Below are positions 35,265 to 43,211 of a stretch of DNA of 64,000 nt, one piece after another. The number at the start of each line of letters is the position of its first letter. Position 1 is the first letter of the stretch. The position numbers and the translations under genes are program-made. Under the pieces are notes generated by a model. It was not told where the DNA came from. It made no database searches and saw only the letters and a list, made by a program, of their open reading frames with translations. Source of the DNA: Hyphomicrobiales bacterium (lineage in GTDB: Bacteria > Pseudomonadota > Alphaproteobacteria > Rhizobiales > Rhizobiaceae); assembly GCA_021775415.1 (NCBI GenBank), contig JAJFHV010000020.1, forward strand, positions 162,686 to 226,685, in the 5' to 3' direction.

Positions 35265-36446
35265 TTAGCGATACTTTGTTGTGGTGATTTTGCCACCATC
35301 AACCAGAATCTGGCGATAGTTGCCGGCACTTTCGCCCGCACCGATCAACTCAACTGCTGTTGCACCGACATAGTCGATGTCACCGCCGTCTGAAAGAATG
35401 GCGAGCGCCTTGGCAAGCTCGCCTGGATAGATTTTCTCTCCCGGCGCATTTGCCACCATCTCGACCTTGTCTTTCAAAGCGCCACTGTCGGATGAACCGG
35501 CAGCTTCCATTGCAAGCAAGATGAGAGCCGCTGCATCGTAGGATTCAGCCGAAAACGGACCTGCCTTGAAGCCGGCTGCTGTTGCCATCTCTCCGAACTT
35601 GGCAGCACCTGGGCTGTCGGTACCCGGCACAGTGCCATAAGAACCATTGAGGCCGTCGCCGATAGCGATTGGCAGGCTGTCACCAATCATACCGTCTGGC
35701 AGCACAAATGTTTCAAATGCACCTGAATCGAGCGCGCCCTGGATGACACCCTTGCCGCCCTGGTCAAGATAACCGGCAACAATCAGCACATCGCCACCCG
35801 CCTGGGCAAGTGCACCAACCTCGGCAGAGTAGTCGCCTTTACCGTCTTCATGAGCGGCGGAAATGGTAATTGAAATACCCATGGATTCCACATTGGACTT
35901 GATGCTTTCAGCAAGTCCCTTGCCGTAGTCATTGTTGGTGTAGGTAAGCGCTGCCGATTTGACACCATTTTCTTTCAGGATTTCCGCCAGTACCTGACCC
36001 TGACGTGCGTCAGAAGGAGCGGTACGGAAGAACAGGCCATTGTCTTCAATGTCTGAAAGTGCCGGAGATGTGGCGGATGGTGAAACCATCACAACACCAT
36101 TTGCCATTGCAACGTTTTGCAGAATTGCGGTTGTCACACCGGAACAGTCCGCACCCATGATGGCACTTACCTTGTCAGATGTAATCAAACGTTCTGCGGC
36201 AGCCTGTGCTGCTGCAGCATCGACACAAGTGCTGTCGCCGCGAACCGATTCTACCGTTGAACCGCCGAGCAAGGCACCGCTGTCAGAAACTTCTTTCATC
36301 GCAAGTTCTGCACCTGCAGCCATATCAGGCGTTAGCGATTCAATCGGGCCGGTAAAGCCCAGGATTACGCCAAGCTTGACGTTTTCTGCCATAGCGGGTC
36401 CCGCCAGCATGGTTGTGGCTGCAAGAGCCAAGAGCAATTTTTTCAT
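35265..36446 (-). CDS. livK: Branched-chain amino acid-type ABC substrate-binding protein
   Basis: A 393-residue periplasmic-binding protein of the Leu/Ile/Val family. A Sec signal peptide MKKLLLALAATTMLAGPAMA is followed by the mature NVKLGVILGFTGPIESL. Two Cys (in STCVDAAAAQ and GADCSGVT) probably form the disulfide typical of the family. I start at MKKLLL because GGAGG lies 6 bases upstream; the longer frame adds a leader without a ribosome site. It heads the livKGFHM-hydrolase-propeller operon. Ligand specificity cannot be read; the downstream amidase/esterase-type hydrolase argues for an acylated or amide ligand. Confidence 0.9.
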   Translation of the reverse strand: MKKLLLALAATTMLAGPAMAENVKLGVILGFTGPIESLTPDMAAGAELAMKEVSDSGALLGGSTVESVRGDSTCVDAAAAQAAAERLITSDKVSAIMGADCSGVTTAILQNVAMANGVVMVSPSATSPALSDIEDNGLFFRTAPSDARQGQVLAEILKENGVKSAALTYTNNDYGKGLAESIKSNVESMGISITISAAHEDGKGDYSAEVGALAQAGGDVLIVAGYLDQGGKGVIQGALDSGAFETFVLPDGMIGDSLPIAIGDGLNGSYGTVPGTDSPGAAKFGEMATAAGFKAGPFSAESYDAAALILLAMEAAGSSDSGALKDKVEMVANAPGEKIYPGELAKALAILSDGGDIDYVGATAVELIGAGESAGNYRQILVDGGKITTTKYR

Positions 36447-36646
36447 TGGTATCCTCCGTAGGTAGTGAACCAGTTTCATCTGTTATCGTTGATTGTCCGC
36501 ATTCATTATTTGATGAGGATCAACCTGTGCTGATAATCCCTCTGACTTTCAGCCCTTCCTTTTTCTATACGGTTGTGAGCGATTGTTCCAGAGTTTTGCG
36601 CCAACAAAGGTAACTCGGCAATCACGCTGATTGTCCGGGTTAAGCC

Positions 36647-37483
36647 TCAGGTTTTCTTTGTGTCATCTGTAATGCCCATGGTGGAGGTCACACCCACACC
36701 AAGGGGTGTTTCAGCAAACGCACCGCCAAAACACATGTGTTTTGGATTGGTTGGGTCCATTGGCGGTTCCTTGGCGAGCATTTCTTTGGCATAGACTTCC
36801 GCGTTGTCCTTGGGCCGGTAACCCAGGAAACTGGCAGAAGAATTGTCGAGCCCAATCCGGTCATTGTTTGAGACACCATAGCAAATTGCAAAACCGGTCA
36901 CAGGTGCTTCAATGGATCGAACCACCAGTTGAACCAGATCATCATATGATAGCCAGGCGCTCAATCCTCGAGCGGCGTTTACTTGGGTGCAGGAGAAAAT
37001 CCGCAGGTGAACCGATTCCAACTGCCGCTTTTCCCAGTACATTCGCCCCAGATCCTCGGCAAAGCATTTGGCAAGGCCATAAAATGTGTCGGGCCGGTGC
37101 GGTACATCGGTGCCGATAAACTCATTTACCTGATACATGCCAACTGCATGGATTGAGCTTGCGTAGATCACCCGTTTCAATCCGTGCTGGTGCGCTGCCT
37201 CCCAGATATTGTAAGCGCCAATGAAGTTTGGCCCCAACAGCTCTTCAAACGGTCCTTCATCGACGATGGCGCCAAAGTGCACCACCATGTCGACACCTTC
37301 CAGCACTTTCATGATTGCATCTTTGTCGGCCAGATCAGCCTGGATGTATTCCTCGCCTTCGTAAAGTTTGCCAATTTCGTCTGCGATATCGGTTGATACC
37401 AACCGATCTGACATTTTGGCCAGAGGTTCGCGCAGGTATGATCCAAGACGCCCTGCGGCTCCGGTCAATGCTATCGTTGTCAT
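36647..37483 (-). CDS. NAD-dependent epimerase/uronate dehydrogenase-like SDR
   Basis: This is a 278-residue extended SDR. The cofactor motif is TGAAGRLG, followed by VSTDIAD with the Asp that selects NAD. VVHFGAIVDEGPFEELLGPNFIGAYNIWEAA is very close to the uronate dehydrogenase (Udh) pattern. The catalytic residues are in ASSIHAVG (Ser) and FYGLAKCFAE (Tyr, Lys). Udh oxidises galacturonate or glucuronate to the aldarolactone. Conservation of the active-site stretch supports a sugar-acid or related substrate. It follows the FAD oxidoreductase gene by 11 bases on the same strand and precedes livK by about 200 bases. Confidence 0.78.
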   Translation of the reverse strand: MTTIALTGAAGRLGSYLREPLAKMSDRLVSTDIADEIGKLYEGEEYIQADLADKDAIMKVLEGVDMVVHFGAIVDEGPFEELLGPNFIGAYNIWEAAHQHGLKRVIYASSIHAVGMYQVNEFIGTDVPHRPDTFYGLAKCFAEDLGRMYWEKRQLESVHLRIFSCTQVNAARGLSAWLSYDDLVQLVVRSIEAPVTGFAICYGVSNNDRIGLDNSSASFLGYRPKDNAEVYAKEMLAKEPPMDPTNPKHMCFGGAFAETPLGVGVTSTMGITDDTKKT

Positions 37484-37494
37484 GTTGTGCTTCC

Positions 37495-38709
37495 TTAAAT
37501 CACTGCTTTTTCGAGAAATGGTTTGTTGTTCGCGATGCGCTCATATCCGAGTTGCGAAAGGTCGAGTTTGCGAAATTCTCCATAGGTTACAAGTTCTGAA
37601 ATACCGCGACCCATGGCGGGTGATTGCTGAAATCCGTGTCCGGAGAAGCCGTTCATGAAAATGAAATTTTCAACCTCATCGTGTGGACCTATGATTGCAT
37701 TTTGGTCAAGCGTGTTAAACGCGTAATGTCCGGCCCAGCTGTTTACAAGTTTGATTGCCTCAAATGCCGGAATACGGTTGGCGATCGCCGGCCAGACTTT
37801 CTCTTCCCAAATCGAATGATCCATTTCGAAGTCATTGTAATCTACAGCAGGATCTTCATTTGGTGGGCAACCCGCCAGATAGAACTGGCCATCGGTTCTA
37901 ACGTGAATGCCCAATGGATCGATTGTTAATGGAAGATCACGGTCGAGTGGGATTTCGGCGTCGAAAATAAACGTGAACCGCTTTCGGGGTTCAACCGGTA
38001 TTTCAACCCCGGCCATTCGTGCGGTCAGAATTGCACGTGGGCCGGATGCGTTAATGACTTTTCCAACAGGAATTATTTCACCGGATTTTAGCGTTATGCT
38101 TTCAACACGGCTGCCGCTTCTCCCAATCGAGACCACCTCATTGGTGATGTACTCAACGCCATTTTGGCGTGCCTTGCGTTTCCACCAGTCGAAGAGGGTA
38201 TTGCCGTCAAAATAGCCCTCGTCGACGAGATTGTGACTCCCGGCTAAAATGCCGTCGAGATTGTAAAATGGATAAGCTTCAGCGATCTGATCAGGTGTCA
38301 GGATTTTGGTGCCGGCGCCCATTTTTTCTTGCAAGATTTGATTTTCACGCAGGATCTTGGAGAATGGTTCATTGTCCGACAGATACATGTAGCCGTAGCT
38401 TTGGATTGGAATGTCCGGCACCTCTGGATCATCACCCATAAACTTGCGGAAATTTTTGACGAACTCCGCGCCAAACTGCGAAATTCGAATGTTTATCTCT
38501 GTCGAGAATTGCTGGCGCATACAGGAATTTGTGTGGGCGGTGGAGGTGAACTCATAGGTCGGATCGCGCTCAACCACCAGCACGGATCCATCAAAATCCG
38601 GATTGTTGGATAAAAACCACGCAGCCGATGAACCCATCATCGCACCGCCGACAATTACAACATCATATGTAGTCCGTTTGGGTTCTGAAATGATTGGTGA
38701 AAGTGCCAA
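37495..38709 (-). CDS. FAD-dependent oxidoreductase (DadA/sarcosine oxidase family)
   Basis: A 404-residue flavoprotein amine oxidase/dehydrogenase. The FAD-binding motif DVVIVGGAMMGSSAAWFL (residues 16-33) and the ribose-binding VVERDPTYE precede HTNSCMRQQFSTEINIRIS. The C-terminal FAD motif is FMNGFSGHGFQQSPAMGRGISELV. It starts at TTG; AGGGGG lies 5 bases upstream and no in-frame ATG is near. It resembles D-amino acid dehydrogenases, sarcosine and dimethylglycine oxidases, so the substrate is probably an amino acid or N-methylated amine. It is the first gene of a minus-strand unit with the Udh-like gene and possibly the liv operon. Confidence 0.83.
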   Translation of the reverse strand: MALSPIISEPKRTTYDVVIVGGAMMGSSAAWFLSNNPDFDGSVLVVERDPTYEFTSTAHTNSCMRQQFSTEINIRISQFGAEFVKNFRKFMGDDPEVPDIPIQSYGYMYLSDNEPFSKILRENQILQEKMGAGTKILTPDQIAEAYPFYNLDGILAGSHNLVDEGYFDGNTLFDWWKRKARQNGVEYITNEVVSIGRSGSRVESITLKSGEIIPVGKVINASGPRAILTARMAGVEIPVEPRKRFTFIFDAEIPLDRDLPLTIDPLGIHVRTDGQFYLAGCPPNEDPAVDYNDFEMDHSIWEEKVWPAIANRIPAFEAIKLVNSWAGHYAFNTLDQNAIIGPHDEVENFIFMNGFSGHGFQQSPAMGRGISELVTYGEFRKLDLSQLGYERIANNKPFLEKAVI

Positions 38710-38782
38710 GGAAGCCCCCTAAATCTCGCAGCTTTCGACAATTAACAACCACTTTTGTGAATGTCGAGCGAGATTTAAGTTG

Positions 38783-39229
38783 TCAGTGGCAGGCTCTGCC
38801 GAGGGCTTTCAGGCGCCAGTAGTTGTAGGGCAGGGGAGTGATGAAACCAGCGAACAACATTAATGGGATCACCCACAAGACCAGTATTGCACCACCGGTT
38901 GCTAGGTAATCAACGACATTCATCGCGACCTCCATTGAGATCATCGAAATCATCGACATGCCAATTGCGGTTTTAAATGCCAGTTTAAATGCCATCTGTC
39001 GCGAAAGGATGAATGTTTCCAGTGCGATTGAGGTGAGCAGGCCATTGATGATCGCAAGTGTCATGATCAAAAGGACAGGCCACGCAATGCCGGTCAATTG
39101 AAAGAACAGGATTGTTCCAAAATCACCAATAGAACAGCCCAGCAGGCACCAAAGCGTATTCACCGAGGCGCGTTTCCAAGTGTGCTTGCATGTCCAGTCG
39201 AGGGCCGGTTGCACGGATGTATCTGTCAC
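38783..39229 (-). CDS. DUF4396 membrane protein, probable copper-related
   Basis: A 148-residue four-helix membrane protein of the DUF4396 family, recognised by HTWKRASVN and LWCLLGCSIGDFGTILFF. A Met-rich patch IGMSMISMISMEVAMNV in the third helix and conserved Cys residues are suited to Cu(I). I choose the GTG start at 39229 because GGAG stands 6 bases upstream; TTG at 39241 is the alternative. The gene is divergent from a CueR-type regulator, and its promoter has the 19-base spacer and central dyad of MerR-activated promoters. A role in copper handling is therefore inferred from regulation and residue content; the biochemical function of DUF4396 is not established. Confidence 0.72.
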   Translation of the reverse strand: MTDTSVQPALDWTCKHTWKRASVNTLWCLLGCSIGDFGTILFFQLTGIAWPVLLIMTLAIINGLLTSIALETFILSRQMAFKLAFKTAIGMSMISMISMEVAMNVVDYLATGGAILVLWVIPLMLFAGFITPLPYNYWRLKALGRACH

Positions 39230-39259
39230 GGGAAGCTCCAATTGACATTGAATAGCCTC

Positions 39260-39290
39260 AATGTAAGGCTTCCACTAACTGGAAGGTCAA
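39260..39290 (-). promoter_or_regulatory. MerR/CueR-type promoter of the DUF4396 gene
   Basis: On the minus strand -35 TTGACC (39285-39290) and -10 TACATT (39260-39265) are separated by exactly 19 bases. Within the spacer lies the dyad CTTCCA-N5-TGGAAG (39269-39285), which matches CueR-type half-sites. Over-long spacers with a dyad between the hexamers are the hallmark of promoters activated by MerR-family proteins through DNA distortion. Transcription would begin about 20-25 bases before the GTG start of the DUF4396 gene. Confidence 0.85.
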
Positions 39291-39300
39291 GGAGAATTCC

Positions 39301-39690
39301 ATGTATAATATAGGTGCAGCGGCGGAGGCAGCAGAATTGCCCGTGAAAACCGTACGTTACTATGCAGATATTGATCTCGTTACGCCAAGCGAACGCTCAC
39401 AGGCCGGGTACCGTCAGTATGGGGAAGCGGAGGTCAAAAAACTGATCTTTGTTCGCAGGTCACGCACATTTGGGTTCTCAGTGGATGAGTGCCGTGAATT
39501 GCTCAGCCTCTATCAAGACCGAAACCGGGAAAGCCGGCAGGTCAAGCAGATTGCACTGCAGCGCATTGAAGAAATTGAACACAAAATGGCAGAATTGCAG
39601 ACACTGCACGATGAACTCGCGCATTTGGCTGAAACTTGTCGCGGTGACTCCCGTCCGGACTGCCCGATTATAAAGTCGTTTTCTGCCTAA
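39301..39690 (+). CDS. cueR: Copper-responsive MerR-family regulator CueR
   Basis: A 129-residue MerR-family activator. The N-terminal winged helix reads YNIGAAAEAAELPVKTVRYYADIDLVTPSER, followed by the coiled-coil dimerisation helix (about residues 75-110). The C-terminal metal loop CRGDSRPDCPII places two Cys eight residues apart, exactly as in CueR (C-x7-C), which binds Cu(I) linearly. It lacks the extra Cys of the Hg(II) sensor MerR and the pattern of zinc sensor ZntR. An AGGAG precedes the ATG. It is divergent from the DUF4396 gene and should activate the promoter between them. It converges with the carbonic anhydrase gene, their stop codons overlapping. Confidence 0.88.
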   Translation: MYNIGAAAEAAELPVKTVRYYADIDLVTPSERSQAGYRQYGEAEVKKLIFVRRSRTFGFSVDECRELLSLYQDRNRESRQVKQIALQRIEEIEHKMAELQTLHDELAHLAETCRGDSRPDCPIIKSFSA

Positions 39691-40340
39691 TTCGGGTCAA
39701 ATGGCGCGCGTTTGAAATCGCCGGTTTCTGGATCCATTGTCCAAAGTTCGCCCAGGGCAATATCAAACCAGGCGCCGTGCAGGCTTAATTGATCTTTGCC
39801 CTCAAGTTTGGAAATACCGGGAAAGGTTCTCAAATTCGCGATCGAGTGTCGAACAGATATGTGCTCAAGCGCTGTTTGACGCTCTGAATCGGTCATCCAT
39901 TCATTCTTGGCAATTGCTTCTGCAGCCGGTCCCAGAAGTTCCATCCATTTGCCAATGAAATCACCCGGAGAAAGTGGCTCAGATTTTGGGTCCAGTGCAG
40001 CCCGAATACCGCCACAACGGCCATGACCCAAAACGACGATGTGCTTGACCTTTAGGCTTTGCACTGCAAACTCAAGTGCTGCGGATGTAGCATGGAATGC
40101 GCCGTCTGGTTTGTAGGGTGGAGCGAGATTTGCCACGTTTCGCATCACGAAAATTTCGCCCGGCAGAGAATGGAAAATCATTTCCGGTGCGGCTCTGGAA
40201 TCGCAACAGGCAATTACCATCACTTCCGGCGTCTGCCCGTCGTCTGCCAATCGCTGATAGCGTTCGCGTTCATGCGAAAGGCTTTCACTGCGGAAGTCGT
40301 GATATCCTTCAAGAAGTCTATCTGGGAAAGAGTTCATCAT
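39687..40340 (-). CDS. Beta-class carbonic anhydrase
   Basis: A 217-residue zinc enzyme interconverting CO2 and bicarbonate. Zinc ligands and the catalytic dyad are visible: ACCDSRAAPE (Cys, Asp-Arg) and LGHGRCGGIRAAL (His, Cys). VMRNVANLAPPY follows the first motif as in bacterial beta-enzymes. I start at the first Met of MMNSFPDRLLEGY, where family alignments normally begin; no clear Shine-Dalgarno sequence is seen, and a longer frame would overlap the LysR gene. It lies 31 bases downstream of the LysR regulator gene on the same strand and is probably co-transcribed with it. Confidence 0.9.
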   Translation of the reverse strand: MMNSFPDRLLEGYHDFRSESLSHERERYQRLADDGQTPEVMVIACCDSRAAPEMIFHSLPGEIFVMRNVANLAPPYKPDGAFHATSAALEFAVQSLKVKHIVVLGHGRCGGIRAALDPKSEPLSPGDFIGKWMELLGPAAEAIAKNEWMTDSERQTALEHISVRHSIANLRTFPGISKLEGKDQLSLHGAWFDIALGELWTMDPETGDFKRAPFDPN

Positions 40341-40371
40341 ACTGGTTCGTGTTGTTTCAATTGGATCATCT

Positions 40372-41259
40372 TTACCGCATTCTGGATGCGGTGGAAGCAT
40401 CAAAATTTCCGTCGTTAGCCAAATGTTGGGTAAGTTTTTTCAATATATCGCCCAGCCATGGCCACTCCTTTGCTGCACCATCGTTTGTGATCAAATAGAC
40501 CCGGCGTTTGAAGGTTTCAGCTTTCGGGACTGAAAAAAGTGATTGGTTCATCAGGTGCTCATCGACCAGTCGTTGAGGTAGGTACGCTGAGCCGCCGGTT
40601 TCCAGCAGGTATTCAAGCGCCCAAACCGCGCAACCAAAAATTACGGTTGGGGTATCTCCATCCGGATAAGTTGCAGCGTGCTGGATCCTGAATTCCTCCC
40701 CACCATCGACATATATGTAATCTGGATCCCAGCGCATTAGTTCACGTTTTCTGGTGGAGACCAAAATCAGCGGTTCTTCGTGAAGTGTCGTTATGGTCTG
40801 GTTTTCATGCACCTTGGGCGCGTAACAAATTGCTGCATCAACCAGTCCCGTACCCAACCAGCGATCGATGTCGGTTTGCTCTCCCGGCCAGGCAGACAAT
40901 GCGGTTCCCGGGTGTTCATTTTTCACTTCATCAAACAGGGTCTTGCCGAGGCCTGGCCATAAATCAAAATGGCATCCGATATTGCACATTGTATCAATGT
41001 TGGCTGGTAGTGCAGTCTCTTCCCGCGCCTGACGCCACAGGTCACTCATCAATTGCGCATAGCGCTGAAACTTGAACCCTGGAGAGGTAAGTTCGGTTCC
41101 TGATTTTCGACGGACAAACAGTTTTTGCCCTAGATCGTCTTCCAGGTTTTTGAGCCGCGCAGTCACGGTGGATTGAGTCACGTGCAAACGCTCAGCTGCG
41201 CGAACGAGGCTGCCGGCTTCAATTATTGCGAGAAATGTCTGTAACGTCTGGAAGTTCAT
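40372..41259 (-). CDS. LysR-family transcriptional regulator
   Basis: A 295-residue LysR regulator. The N-terminal helix-turn-helix is FLAIIEAGSLVRAAERLHVTQSTVTARLKNLE, then the linker helix and an effector domain from about residue 90. It is divergent from the luciferase-like monooxygenase gene with about 130 bases between, the usual arrangement for a LysR protein controlling a neighbouring operon. The carbonic anhydrase gene downstream is probably in its transcript. The effector is unknown. Confidence 0.88.
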   Translation of the reverse strand: MNFQTLQTFLAIIEAGSLVRAAERLHVTQSTVTARLKNLEDDLGQKLFVRRKSGTELTSPGFKFQRYAQLMSDLWRQAREETALPANIDTMCNIGCHFDLWPGLGKTLFDEVKNEHPGTALSAWPGEQTDIDRWLGTGLVDAAICYAPKVHENQTITTLHEEPLILVSTRKRELMRWDPDYIYVDGGEEFRIQHAATYPDGDTPTVIFGCAVWALEYLLETGGSAYLPQRLVDEHLMNQSLFSVPKAETFKRRVYLITNDGAAKEWPWLGDILKKLTQHLANDGNFDASTASRMR

Positions 41260-41286
41260 TCGGATTGCAATTCAGTCATATCGATA

Positions 41287-41296
41287 AATTCGAATT
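41287..41296. promoter_or_regulatory. Candidate LysR operator palindrome
   Basis: AATTCGAATT is a perfect 10-base palindrome in the AT-rich gap between the divergent LysR and monooxygenase genes, 27 bases upstream of the LysR start. LysR proteins usually bind T-N11-A dyads in this location. A single short palindrome in AT-rich DNA could occur by chance, so confidence is low. Confidence 0.35.
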
Positions 41297-41387
41297 ATCT
41301 TAGCAAAATAAATCGTTTTTCAAATACAAAAAATCGCTCCATACAGATACGCAGAGTTGGTGGTCAACAGATTTTGGGAGAACAGAA

Positions 41388-42437
41388 TTGGATTTCAGCA
41401 TTCAGTTATCGGCGTATTTTCCGGATAAAAGCTATGGCGGGGCGCAAGTCTACAAGGACATGCTGGAGCAAGCCGTTCTTGCCGACAGGGCCGGTTATGA
41501 ATCCGTTTGTTTGACAGAACATCACCTGATCAACATCCTGATGCAGCCTGCGCCATTGCAAATGGCGGTAAAGATTGCGGACGCAACCAAACATGTAAAG
41601 ATCATGACCGCAGTTGTGGTGCTGCCAATTCACGACATGCGAACCTATGCGGGGCAGGTGATTGTTACCGATATGCTGACCGATGGCAGGCTAATGCTGG
41701 GTGTTGGACGCGGCGCCTATGCGTTTGAGATGGATCGTCTTGGGGTTCCGCTGGATACCAGTCGCGAGAAGTTTGATGAATCCTTGAATGTTCTGATGGC
41801 ATTACTGAGTGAAGAAGAAGTTTCGTGGGATGGGAAGTATTACAAATTTGCCCCGCTGACAGTCATGCCGCGTCCAGCAAACGGTAAGGGCCCACCGTTA
41901 ATGATGGCGGTGCTGGTGCCGGAAGCGATTTATCATTGTGCCAAGCGCGGGTTTCATATTCAGACCACTCCGCTATCTGGCGATTATCAACACATGGTCA
42001 ATCAGGTGGATGCGTATAATCGCGGAAAGGCAGAATTGGGAGATGCAGGTGAACACCTGACCTTGTCCCTGTCTCGGGTTGGATTTCTGGCCAGGAATGA
42101 GACGGATAAGCGGGAGAAAATTCTTCAGGCGGATAGCTACTACAGCCGGTTCGACAATGTATTCACCGGACCGGGGGTTGTTGAAAATGGAATGATTGAA
42201 CCATTGCCGCGCAAACAAACAGCGGATCAACTGGGCGAAGGATTGTTGATTTGTGAGAAACAGGAGATGATCGACAAGCTCGGCCCGTATTCCGAATTGG
42301 GTGTCGACCGTATAATATTGAACATAAATTTTGGCGCAGGTCAGGAAGAAACGCTTGAATCAATCCAGCGCTTTGCAGAGGAAGTAATGCCACATTTTGC
42401 CGGGCAATCCGCGCACAGACAATCGGTTGATGCGTAA
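41388..42437 (+). CDS. Luciferase-like (LLM) flavin-dependent monooxygenase
   Basis: A 349-residue TIM-barrel flavoprotein of the bacterial luciferase-like class. It starts at TTG with GGGAG 8 bases upstream. Family features are DRAGYESVCLTEHHLIN, the strand ending in VVVLPIHDMRTYAGQVIVTD, GRLMLGVGRGAYAFEMDRLGV and the C-terminal GVDRIILNINFG. These enzymes use reduced FMN (or F420 in some lineages) and O2; a separate flavin reductase would be needed and is not nearby. It is directly followed, with no spacer, by an alpha/beta hydrolase gene, suggesting oxygenation and then ester or lactone hydrolysis. The substrate is unknown; it lacks the length of the 450-480-residue DmoA/NtaA group. Confidence 0.85.
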   Translation: MDFSIQLSAYFPDKSYGGAQVYKDMLEQAVLADRAGYESVCLTEHHLINILMQPAPLQMAVKIADATKHVKIMTAVVVLPIHDMRTYAGQVIVTDMLTDGRLMLGVGRGAYAFEMDRLGVPLDTSREKFDESLNVLMALLSEEEVSWDGKYYKFAPLTVMPRPANGKGPPLMMAVLVPEAIYHCAKRGFHIQTTPLSGDYQHMVNQVDAYNRGKAELGDAGEHLTLSLSRVGFLARNETDKREKILQADSYYSRFDNVFTGPGVVENGMIEPLPRKQTADQLGEGLLICEKQEMIDKLGPYSELGVDRIILNINFGAGQEETLESIQRFAEEVMPHFAGQSAHRQSVDA

Positions 42438-43211
42438 ATGAATGCTGTAAATTGTACGTATTCCATCCGGGGAAGCGGACCGGCGCTGTTCATGATTCAT
42501 GGAATTGGTTCGCGGCGTTCAACCTGGGAACCATTGATAGACCAACTTGAGGACCGCTTCACCTGTGTCAGTTATGATTTACGTGGGCATGGGGAGTCTC
42601 CACTTACTGAATCTCCGTTCGGGCTTGATGAGTTGGTTGAAGACCTTGAAGCCCTGCGCGAGAAACTCGGAATTGATCATGCGCACGTTATTGGTCATTC
42701 GCTCGGAGGCATGATTGGTCCAGCTTACGCACGAGCCCATCCGGATCGGGTCTTATCTTTGGGATTGCTCTCAACGGCTGCAGGTCGCACGGAAGAAGAT
42801 CGCTCAAAATTGCAGGCGGTGATCGCCGCGATGGAAGAAAAGGGCATTGAACCTGTTCTCAATACGCTGGTGCAACGTTGGTACACGGATGAATTTATCG
42901 AGGCACGGCCCGACGCGATTGAGGCGCGGATCAAGCAGGTTGTTGATACGTCAGCGGATGTGTTCCTCAATGTGTTTCACATCTATGCGGAAACCGAGAT
43001 GGGACCATGGTTGAATGAGATAGCCGCACCTTCACTGGTTTTAACCGGCGAATTGGACGGTGGTTGTAATCCGCGGTTGAACCAGTTCATTCATGAGGAA
43101 CTGCAGAATTCAGACCTGGTAATCTTGCCCGAGCTCAAGCATTCAATCCTTGTCGAAAGCCCTGGCGAAGTGGCGGGCCATGTCAGCGATTTTTTGATGC
43201 GGCAGCTATAA
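42438..43211 (+). CDS. Alpha/beta hydrolase (enol-lactonase-like)
   Basis: This is a 257-residue alpha/beta hydrolase. The oxyanion region is FMIHGIGSRRSTWEPL, the nucleophile Ser is in VIGHSLGGMIGPAYA, the acid is probably in LTGELDGGCNPR, and the His is in LPELKHSILVESP. The arrangement resembles 3-oxoadipate enol-lactonases and related esterases. The ATG follows the monooxygenase stop codon without a single intervening base, so translation is coupled. It ends inside the stop region of the convergent IclR gene. Function is likely in the same catabolic pathway as the monooxygenase. Confidence 0.82.
   Translation: MNAVNCTYSIRGSGPALFMIHGIGSRRSTWEPLIDQLEDRFTCVSYDLRGHGESPLTESPFGLDELVEDLEALREKLGIDHAHVIGHSLGGMIGPAYARAHPDRVLSLGLLSTAAGRTEEDRSKLQAVIAAMEEKGIEPVLNTLVQRWYTDEFIEARPDAIEARIKQVVDTSADVFLNVFHIYAETEMGPWLNEIAAPSLVLTGELDGGCNPRLNQFIHEELQNSDLVILPELKHSILVESPGEVAGHVSDFLMRQL

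Noticed and set aside
41388..42437. Dimethyl sulfide monooxygenase DmoA
   Set aside because: The neighbouring mtoX made this attractive, but the protein is about 350 residues and of the luciferase-alpha type, whereas DmoA belongs to the longer NtaA/DszA group.
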